From Mycobacterium sp. (GTDB lineage: Bacteria > Actinomycetota > Actinomycetes > Mycobacteriales > Mycobacteriaceae), in the NCBI RefSeq assembly GCF_004298145.1, contig NZ_SCRH01000045.1, positions 140,494 to 204,493 of the forward strand: DNA of 64,000 nucleotides, written 5' to 3'. The translations under genes and the position numbers were made by a program. Positions 57,967 to 64,000 of this stretch are shown in pieces. How positions within the stretch are numbered: position 1 is the first letter of the stretch; each line of letters opens with the position of its first letter. The notes below the pieces were generated by a model. That model saw only the letters and a program-made list of their open reading frames with translations. It was not told the origin of the DNA and ran no database searches.

Positions 57967-58416
57967 TCACAGCCCATCCTGGCGCGGATTCGGCGCGACC
58001 TCGAACACCGGTAGCACTTCGCAGTCCTCTTCGCCTGCTGATTCGTCTCCGCCGGAACGCAGGAAGCGCACCCGCACCGGATCGCCGACGCTCAGCCGGT
58101 CCGGTTCTTCGGCCAGCAGCCGCACCATGAGCCATGGGCCCTCTGCCAATTCGACGATGGCGCTGACGTAGGGCACGGATGCGGCGAGCGCCGGCAATGG
58201 CGCGCGGCGCACGACAGCCCAGCTCACCAGTGTCCCCTCGCCGGTGGCGACGTAGGGCTGCAGGTCCGACGACCCGGTCGTCGGATCGGTGCGCGTCTCT
58301 GGGGGCAGGACCGTTCCCGACGGGCCCCGCTTGACCAATAACTCGCCGCGCGCCGCGGCGTCGAAGAACGACGCGCTGGCCTCGTCGCGGACGACGGCGG
58401 GCAGCGTGGCGCTCAT
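57967..58416 (-). CDS. DUF35 OB-fold protein without zinc-ribbon cysteines
   Basis: The 149-residue protein has the DUF35 layout: an N-terminal FFDAAARGELLVKRGPSGTVL where relatives have a four-Cys zinc ribbon, then an OB fold with GEGTLVSWAVVRRAPLP and DPVRVRFLRSGG. The zinc ligands are missing. DUF35 proteins form complexes with thiolase-like proteins and support steroid side-chain aldolases such as Ltp2 and other thiolase-family enzymes. It overlaps the thiolase-like gene by four bases (58413-58416), so the two subunits are made together. Confidence 0.88.
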   Translation of the reverse strand: MSATLPAVVRDEASASFFDAAARGELLVKRGPSGTVLPPETRTDPTTGSSDLQPYVATGEGTLVSWAVVRRAPLPALAASVPYVSAIVELAEGPWLMVRLLAEEPDRLSVGDPVRVRFLRSGGDESAGEEDCEVLPVFEVAPNPRQDGL

Positions 58417-59591
58417 GCCGCCATCCTGCGTTCATGGGGGCTGAGCACCAGCGTGGAGTGGTGCTCGAGGATGCCGCCGTTGCCGCTGACGAGCACAACG
58501 TCGTTGCGGGGGGCCTGGCGCGCTCCGCCGTCGCCGCGCGCCTGAATGATGGCCTCCGACAGCGGGGTCATGCCCCACATGTAGTACGACGACAGTTGCC
58601 CGCCACCGGTATTACATGCAAGTTTGCCGCCGGGAGCCAGCCTGCCGTCGGACACGAACTCGCCCCCTTCGCCCTTGGCGCAGAATCCGTAGTCCTCGAG
58701 GGTGACGAGCACCGTGTAGGTGTAGCAGTCATACAGCTGCGCGATGTCCACGTCGTCGACCCCGATGCCGGCCATCCGCATGGCCTGCGGCCCTGAGCGC
58801 GCCGCCGGTGTGACCACTCCCCACGGCGATCCCGCACGCATTTGCCTCGGTGCGTGCGCCTGCCCGTAGCCCCACACGTGGACCGGAGGGTGAGCGAGGT
58901 TTGTGGCCCGCTCGGCCGCGGTGACGACCACGGCGATGGCGCCGTTGCTGACCAGACAGCAATCCAGCAGGTGCAGCGGCTCGGCGATCCACCGCGACTC
59001 CTGGTGTTCGTCAATCGTCAGCGGTTGGCGTAGCTGCGCGATGGGATTGCCTGCGGCCCAGGCGCGCTGGGCGACCGCGATCTCGCCCAGTTGCCGCGAG
59101 GTCGTGCCGTAGGCCTGCATGTGCCGCCGCGCGCACAACGCGTAGAGGATGTTGGGGTTGACCGCACCGGAGGCCAGTGACCAACCGGCCAATCCCCGCG
59201 CCGCGGCGCTGCCGGATCGGCTGGGCGAGCGCCAGGACGCGCCCGCCGAGCGGTCGGGCTTCAAGGGGGAGTCGGCAAATACGCACGCGACCGTGGTGGC
59301 CGCACCCACGGCGATGGCCTGCACCGCTTGGGCGACCATCACCCCGGCGGTGGCGCCAAACGCGTTGACCTGGGCCAGCAGATCCAGCTCACCCAGGCCC
59401 AACACCGCGGCCAGCCCGACCCCGACATCCTGCTTGACGCCGGCGCTGACCAGGAGGCCGTCCAGGTCGCTGAGTGCCAGCCCCGCATCGGCGACCGCGC
59501 GCTGCACGGCCTCGGCGGCCAGCGCGGTCGACGACCGCCCAAAGACCTTGCCCAGCTCGGTCATGCCCAGCCCGACGAGCGCACCGGTCAA
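58413..59591 (-). CDS. Thiolase-like protein (SCP2/Ltp2 type) with aldolase-like active-site changes
   Basis: TTG at 59591 overlaps the ALDH stop and gives 392 residues, a normal length for this family; a longer frame to 59873 is a shadow. The nucleophile position near residue 80 (VNAFGATAG) has no Cys. The usual GHP-type His position holds Tyr (LSSYYMWG, Tyr336/337), and the C-terminal Cys loop reads VSGNGG. These substitutions resemble Ltp2-type retro-aldolases rather than thiolases. Together with the coupled DUF35 partner this suggests C-C cleavage of a beta-hydroxyacyl-CoA with release of an aldehyde or ketone. The prediction is inference from motif positions. Confidence 0.85.
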   Translation of the reverse strand: MTGALVGLGMTELGKVFGRSSTALAAEAVQRAVADAGLALSDLDGLLVSAGVKQDVGVGLAAVLGLGELDLLAQVNAFGATAGVMVAQAVQAIAVGAATTVACVFADSPLKPDRSAGASWRSPSRSGSAAARGLAGWSLASGAVNPNILYALCARRHMQAYGTTSRQLGEIAVAQRAWAAGNPIAQLRQPLTIDEHQESRWIAEPLHLLDCCLVSNGAIAVVVTAAERATNLAHPPVHVWGYGQAHAPRQMRAGSPWGVVTPAARSGPQAMRMAGIGVDDVDIAQLYDCYTYTVLVTLEDYGFCAKGEGGEFVSDGRLAPGGKLACNTGGGQLSSYYMWGMTPLSEAIIQARGDGGARQAPRNDVVLVSGNGGILEHHSTLVLSPHERRMAA

Positions 59592-61048
59592 CGGTTTTCC
59601 CTGACCGGCGCCCGGTAGACCGATTTGAGCGCCACGTAGGGCGCCAGGCCCTCGGGCCCCAGTTCGCGACCCACCCCGCTGGATTTGACGCCGCCGAACG
59701 GGCCGACGACGTCGAGCGCGTAGTGATTGATTCCGACCGATCCGGTGCGCATCCGGGCCGCCAGCGTCGCGCCCCGTTCCGGGTCGCTCGTCCACACCGT
59801 GCCGCCCAGACCGTAGTCGGAGTCGTTGGCGATGGCGATGGCCTCGTCGTCGCCGGAGTAGGGCAGCACGCACAACACCGGCCCGAAGATCTCTTCGCGG
59901 GCGATCGTCATCGCGTTGTCGACGTCGGCGAAGACCGTGGGCTCGACGAACCAGCCCAGGGACTGATCGGCGGGCGCCCCACCGCCGGCGGTCAGCCGCG
60001 CCCCGCCGGCCCTGCCCTCATCGATGTAACCGAGCACGCGGGCACGTTGGGCCGCGCTGACCATGGGACCGATCTGGGTGGCCTTGTCCAGGGGGTCGCC
60101 GATGCGCAACGCGCGGACCGTGTCGGTAACCGCGTCGACGATTTCGGCGTACCGCGCGGCGGGGGCGAGGATGCGGGTCGCTGCGTGGCAGGTCTGCCCG
60201 TTGTTGGGCAGACAGATGTCGGGCAGCGCCGCCACAAACGTGTCCAGTTCGACGTCATCGGCGATGAGCGCCGCGGACTTGCCACCCAGCTCGAGGGTCA
60301 CGGGTCGCAGCAGCCGCCCGCAGATCTCACCGATGGCGCGGCCGGCGCCGGTGGAGCCGGTGAAGGCCACCTTGTCGACCCCGGGATGGCCGACCAACGC
60401 GGCGCCGCTTTCGCGGCCACCCGGGATCACGTTCAGCACACCGGCGGGCAGGCCCGCCTCGAGCGCGGCCTCGGCCCACGCGAAAGCGTCCAGCGCTGTT
60501 TCCGGCGGCGGTTTGAGCACGATGCTGCAGCCGGCGGCCAGCGCCGGGGCGATCTTCATCGCGGCAAGGCTCATCGGATAGTTCCACGGGATGACCGCGG
60601 CGACGACTCCGATGGGTTCGCGCCGAACAGTGACCTGCGAAAGCGCACCCGGCCGGACGTCTTCGTCGTCAACGTGTTCGGCCAGGCCGGCGTAGTAGCC
60701 CAGCGCGATGGACGGAAAGTAGCCGTTGGCGCCCAGGGAAAGCCTTCGCGGCATGCCGTTTTCGCGGCTGACCAATTCGGCGGTGTCCTTGGCCCGTGCC
60801 TGCAGCGACGCGGCCATCGCCCGCATCACCTCGGCGCGCTCGATCCCGGATGTGGCCCCCCACGGACCCCGCAGCGCCTCGGCCGCGGCGCTCACCGCGG
60901 CGTCGACATCGGCGCTGCCGGCCAATGCCGCGGTGCCCAGCACCTTGCCGGTGGCCGCCTCGAGCACCTCGGTACCACTCGTGGGGGCGGACGCGGGCAC
61001 CCAGGCGCCGCCTATGAAGAACGCGTCCCTATCCAGGCTGATGTTCAT
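59588..61048 (-). CDS. Aldehyde dehydrogenase
   Basis: The ATG at 61048 gives 486 residues. The catalytic residues are complete: Asn156 in PWNYP, Glu253 in LELGGK, and Cys287 in GQTCHA. It oxidises an aldehyde with NAD(P) to an acid. It overlaps the CoA-transferase stop region (61029-61048) and the thiolase-like start (59588-59591), so the CoA-transferase, ALDH, aldolase-like protein and DUF35 are one operon. It would remove the aldehyde made by the aldolase-like pair. Confidence 0.95.
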   Translation of the reverse strand: MNISLDRDAFFIGGAWVPASAPTSGTEVLEAATGKVLGTAALAGSADVDAAVSAAAEALRGPWGATSGIERAEVMRAMAASLQARAKDTAELVSRENGMPRRLSLGANGYFPSIALGYYAGLAEHVDDEDVRPGALSQVTVRREPIGVVAAVIPWNYPMSLAAMKIAPALAAGCSIVLKPPPETALDAFAWAEAALEAGLPAGVLNVIPGGRESGAALVGHPGVDKVAFTGSTGAGRAIGEICGRLLRPVTLELGGKSAALIADDVELDTFVAALPDICLPNNGQTCHAATRILAPAARYAEIVDAVTDTVRALRIGDPLDKATQIGPMVSAAQRARVLGYIDEGRAGGARLTAGGGAPADQSLGWFVEPTVFADVDNAMTIAREEIFGPVLCVLPYSGDDEAIAIANDSDYGLGGTVWTSDPERGATLAARMRTGSVGINHYALDVVGPFGGVKSSGVGRELGPEGLAPYVALKSVYRAPVRENR

Positions 61049-63554
61049 GGGTGCCACGTCCTTTCGTTGTGTGAGCTGAGCCCCCGGCGGATGAATGCAC
61101 TGTCGCAGGGTCGCCGTGTCCCGATGCGCCGGGCCGGGGCGACGCGGGATCGTCGGGCGGGGGTTGCAGCACCCCGGCGGTGACGAGGCGGTCGATCTTG
61201 TCAGTTTTCATGCGCAGCAGCGATGCGCATATTTCTCGGGTCTGTTCGCCGGGCGTGGGTGCGGGGCGCTGCGCCGGGTCGGGAATGCTGGAGAAGCGGG
61301 CGATGCGCGCCGAGGCCGGGATGGGCCGCTGCAGCATGGGGTGATCCAAGGTGTGGAAGGAATCCCGCGCGACGAGTTGTGGGTGGATGAGTTCCTCGGG
61401 CAGCCGCACCATCGCCGCAGCGGGAACGCCGACGGCCTGCAACTTCTCTTCGACGTCAACGGGATCGTGCTGAGCGGTCCAGGCGGCGAGCTGTTCCTCG
61501 ATCCGCGCGCGCTCGGAGGCGCGCCCGGCATAGCCGCGCCGGGCGGGGTCGTCGGGCAGGCCGGTAGCCGCGGTGAGCCTCCGCCAGTCGTCGTCATCGC
61601 GCACCGCGATCACGCACCACTCGTCGTTACCGGCGCAGGGAAACACCCCGGCCGGGGCGAGGCCGCCCCGGAGGTTGCCTTCGGCGTCGACACTGCCCGG
61701 TTGGCTGGAGGCGGCGGCCAGGGTCGGACCCAACGCGTACACGGCGACGTCGGCCTGGGGTACCTCGATGGCGTGGCCGGCTCCGGTGGCGCCGCGCCCG
61801 ATGATGGCCGCGAGCGCCGCGACCGCCGCGGCGTGGCCGGCGACGTGGTCGGGATAGACCGTCGAACCGTCGCAGAACGCGCTGGGCTCATCGGGATTCG
61901 CGTCGGTGTCTCGCCACAGTGACGACAGCCCGCACGACGCCCGCACCAGTGGCCCGTAACCCATCCGGCTGCGCCAGGGGCCGCGGCTGCCGAAGGCGCT
62001 GCTGTCGGTGACGACGATGCGGGGATTGATGCGGGCCAATTCGTCGTGGCTGAACCCGAGCGCTTCCAGCGTGCCGGGCTTGAAGTTCGCGGACACGATG
62101 TCCGCGTCGGCGACGAGCTCGCGGAACAGGCCTGCGCCCTCGGGACGGCGCAAATCGAGACCCAGGCCGCGCTTGTTGCGATGGCCCCAGGCGAAAGAGG
62201 CGTTCATTCCGCCGCCCTTGCGGGTCTGGCGCAGGCCGTCGGGGAAGGCGGAGTTCTCGACCTTGACGACGTCGGCGCCGTGGTCGGCAAATAGCCGGCT
62301 GAGTTCGGCGCCGAACACGATGACGCCCAGATCGAGCATCCGCAGGCCGGTGAGCGGCGCGGCGCCACTCGGCAGCGCGGGTAGCCCGAGGTCGTGGTCG
62401 GGTCGTCTGGAGCGGGCGGTGGTCAGCAGGTGGTTGTGCTCCCCGGGCCGGGGGGCGCGCCGAACCAGCCCCGCTCGCGCGCCGTCGACGAACACATAGC
62501 CGGACGGCACCGTCGCGCGCAGGCCGTCGGCGATGTCCGCCTGTACCAGGGTGCCCGTGCCGGTGAAGTGCTCGCTGGCCAGCACTTCGTCGACCGTCAA
62601 CACACCGGCGATCGGGACGCCCCTGGCCGTGCCCTCGGCGACCAGCTCGTCGCGGCCGCGGTCGGCGCACAGCGCGGCGATGAGCGGGTTGAGCCGGTCG
62701 GAGGCCGCGAAGCGGGCAGGGATCGAGTCAAATCGCGAGTCGGCGAACTCGGCGGGCTCGCCGAGCCAGTGGAACATGGCACGCCACTGACGGGTGGCCA
62801 GCAGGCAGATCCGGACGTGTCCGTCGGCGCAGGAATAGATGGGATAGTAGTTGGCGGCGTCGGGCCGGCCACGGGGAAAGGTCTCCGAACGTCCGGCCGC
62901 GGCCGACCCCTGGGAGCCGAAGCCCGGGTCGAACCCGTGGACCACCGCTTCCAACGCCGAGACGTCCACATGCTCGCCCTCGCCGGTACGCACCCGCTTC
63001 ACGTACGCGACCAGCGCCGCCCACGCGGCGTGCACGCCGACGGTCAGCGCCACCACGCCCCTGGGTGGCAGCAGTGGCGTGCCGCCGGGAGGGCCCGACC
63101 GCGACAAGACACCGCCGGCGGCGGCGAGAACGTCCTCGGTGGCCACGTGGTCGCGGTGCGGGCCGGTGCGCCCGAAATCGGTGATCGACACGACGACCAG
63201 AGCGGGGTTCGCCTGCAGCAGCGCGGCCGGCGTCAACGCACGTCTCTGGGCCTGCTCGCGGCTGAACGATTCCAGCAGGATGTCGGCGTCGGCCGCCAGT
63301 TCCAGCAGCGCGGACCGGCCGGCCGCGCCATCGAGGTCGAGCACCACCCCAGCCTTGTTGGCGTTGCGCAGCGCGAAGCCGACCTGGTCGCGGCGACCCG
63401 GGGATCCGCCGGGCGGCTCGACGCGGATGACTTCGGCGCCGAGGTCGGCCAAGATGCGGCCGGACCATTCGGCGGCGCCCTCGGTGAGGTCGAGGACGCG
63501 TAGCGCGCACAAGGGCAACCGCGGCGGCCTAGACGTCGCGGACATCGATGTCAA
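61029..63554 (-). CDS. Double-domain CaiB/BaiF family CoA-transferase
   Basis: The 841-residue protein starts at TTG 63554 after GGAAGGGA (ATG at 63545 is the alternative). It has two class III CoA-transferase domains in tandem. The first runs from LRVLDLTEGAAEWSGRILAD to about residue 385, the second from LRMLDLGVIVFGAELSRLFAD to about 780. The second keeps YPDHVAG with the candidate catalytic Asp near residue 570. In the first the equivalent segment reads GVVALTVG, without an Asp, so one half may be structural only. It moves CoA between acids. It is the first gene of the operon and has CCT-N9-AGG elements upstream. Confidence 0.9.
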   Translation of the reverse strand: MTSMSATSRPPRLPLCALRVLDLTEGAAEWSGRILADLGAEVIRVEPPGGSPGRRDQVGFALRNANKAGVVLDLDGAAGRSALLELAADADILLESFSREQAQRRALTPAALLQANPALVVVSITDFGRTGPHRDHVATEDVLAAAGGVLSRSGPPGGTPLLPPRGVVALTVGVHAAWAALVAYVKRVRTGEGEHVDVSALEAVVHGFDPGFGSQGSAAAGRSETFPRGRPDAANYYPIYSCADGHVRICLLATRQWRAMFHWLGEPAEFADSRFDSIPARFAASDRLNPLIAALCADRGRDELVAEGTARGVPIAGVLTVDEVLASEHFTGTGTLVQADIADGLRATVPSGYVFVDGARAGLVRRAPRPGEHNHLLTTARSRRPDHDLGLPALPSGAAPLTGLRMLDLGVIVFGAELSRLFADHGADVVKVENSAFPDGLRQTRKGGGMNASFAWGHRNKRGLGLDLRRPEGAGLFRELVADADIVSANFKPGTLEALGFSHDELARINPRIVVTDSSAFGSRGPWRSRMGYGPLVRASCGLSSLWRDTDANPDEPSAFCDGSTVYPDHVAGHAAAVAALAAIIGRGATGAGHAIEVPQADVAVYALGPTLAAASSQPGSVDAEGNLRGGLAPAGVFPCAGNDEWCVIAVRDDDDWRRLTAATGLPDDPARRGYAGRASERARIEEQLAAWTAQHDPVDVEEKLQAVGVPAAAMVRLPEELIHPQLVARDSFHTLDHPMLQRPIPASARIARFSSIPDPAQRPAPTPGEQTREICASLLRMKTDKIDRLVTAGVLQPPPDDPASPRPGASGHGDPATVHSSAGGSAHTTKGRGTHEHQPG

Positions 63555-63670
63555 TCCGGTCCCTTCCTATCGTGGTGGGCACCTGGCGTCGTGAGGCCCA
63601 GAGTGCAAGACGCGGCGGTGGGTAGCTCTGCCGCTTCGGGGCCTGGCGGGCGCACCATCCTGCGAGCTTG

Positions 63671-63685
63671 CCTAATGTTAGTAGG
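63671..63685. promoter_or_regulatory. CCT-N9-AGG operator-like repeat
   Basis: CCTAATGTTAGTAGG lies 117 bases upstream of the CoA-transferase start in the 348-base divergent region 63555-63902. It has the same spacing and an AT-rich core as the sites at 57935 and 63813. The rest of that region holds no supported gene. Confidence 0.55.
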
Positions 63686-63812
63686 TTTACGTGCATCGGG
63701 CAATGCGCTCCGTCTCCTCGCGGCGCCCTGACCGCGAAAACCGCCGGGTCCCTTCCCCTCGAGCCACCCGTGATCGACCGGTGTGCCTACGTCCCGAGAT
63801 TGACGTCCTATA

Positions 63813-63827
63813 CCTATTTTCGTAAGG
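63813..63827. promoter_or_regulatory. CCT-N9-AGG operator-like repeat
   Basis: CCTATTTTCGTAAGG, extended to ACCT/AGGT, lies 76 bases upstream of the gene at 63903. With 63671 it brackets the divergent promoter, one site near each start. Confidence 0.55.
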
Positions 63828-63902
63828 TTTATTCGGTAGGGCTCGAGGTCCATTCGGTGCTCGTACACCAGAGGAGTTCACGGAGCGAAGAAGTAGGCAA
63901 CC

Positions 63903-64000
63903 ATGACGACATCGCTTCCCCGCAAGGACCGGATCCTTCACGCGTTGGAGCTGTTGCGCAACGAGACCACCGACAAGTTCGACGACATTGTCGATTTCGC
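63903..64000 (+). CDS. Unidentified gene, N-terminal 32 residues (runs off right edge)
   Basis: An ATG at 63903 opens TTSLPRKDRILHALELLRNE, continuing TTDKFDDIVDF to the window end with no stop. The codon pattern is coding-like. The start faintly recalls mycobacterial Rieske-type ring-hydroxylating oxygenase alpha subunits from memory, which would fit a degradation block, but no cofactor motif is inside the window. It is divergent from the CoA operon and shares its CCT-N9-AGG region. Confidence 0.6.
   Translation, partial: MTTSLPRKDRILHALELLRNETTDKFDDIVDF

Noticed and set aside
59474..61183. 569-codon plus-strand frame opposite the aldehyde dehydrogenase
   Set aside because: Antisense shadow with biased composition; the minus strand has all catalytic residues of ALDH.
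1..64000. Carotenoid biosynthesis cluster based on many CrtI-like enzymes
   Set aside because: No phytoene synthase, GGPP synthase or lycopene cyclase is present, and the FAD enzymes are of PYROXD2 and amine-oxidase subtypes, so a classical carotenoid pathway is not supported.
1..64000. Insertion sequences or transposases as the cause of the duplications
   Set aside because: No transposase frame, terminal inverted repeat pair or target duplication was recognised near the duplicated units.

Overview
The window is high-GC actinobacterial DNA, most likely from a Mycobacterium. The evidence is an MmpS/MmpL exporter pair, five luciferase-like (probably F420-dependent) oxidoreductases, a PPOX-fold protein, a CYP135/138-like P450, frequent GTG/TTG starts with ATGA or GTGA overlaps, and eight TetR-type regulators. 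No rRNA, tRNA, CRISPR array, insertion sequence or phage gene was seen. The species assignment is an inference.

From the left edge to about 56.3 kb the window is a paralogue-rich accessory locus built from a few recurring families: CrtI/amine-oxidase-like FAD oxidoreductases (seven intact, one broken, one vestige), AveC-like polytopic membrane proteins (two long, four shorter relatives in two tandem pairs), small membrane proteins with a GPFAWNG motif (five), CrtC/AttH-like (DUF7064-type) proteins (four), aminoglycoside-kinase-fold phosphotransferases (four), PEP-utiliser-like proteins with a swivelling phosphohistidine domain but no ATP-grasp (two) and luciferase-like oxidoreductases (five). 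Single members are an SDR, a PaaG-like protein, a P450, a DUF1295 protein, a DapB-like protein and an orphan COX3/COX4 pair.

Layout: 0-6.2 kb, FAD oxidoreductases with membrane proteins; 6.3-12.2 kb, another FAD enzyme, SDR, luciferase-like enzyme and a tandem membrane pair; 12.3-24.9 kb, kinases, GPFAWNG proteins and two FAD enzymes; 24.9-33.1 kb, P450, FAD enzyme, DUF1295 protein, TetR and MmpL/MmpS; 33.3-43.2 kb, PEP-utiliser-like and CrtC-like genes; 43.4-49.5 kb, cox-like operon, AveC, kinase, CrtC-like and luciferase-like genes; 50.2-54.8 kb, an inverted duplication of a luciferase-like/FAD unit in which each copy has lost the opposite gene.

From 56.3 kb to the right edge the content changes to a compact acyl-CoA block: a CoA ligase, a DUF35/thiolase-like pair with aldolase-like residue changes, an aldehyde dehydrogenase and a double CaiB/BaiF CoA-transferase. 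It resembles side-chain degradation machinery.

Working model (inference): the left 56 kb tailors, and probably exports through MmpL, one or more hydrophobic isoprenoid- or polyene-like lipids. Desaturases, CrtC-like proteins, AveC-like membrane proteins, the P450 and F420 enzymes would be the chemistry. A perfect inverted repeat AACG-N2-CGTT occurs nine times, mostly near gene starts, and suggests that many of these transcription units share one regulator. A second motif, CCT-N9-AGG, marks three promoters of the right-hand block.
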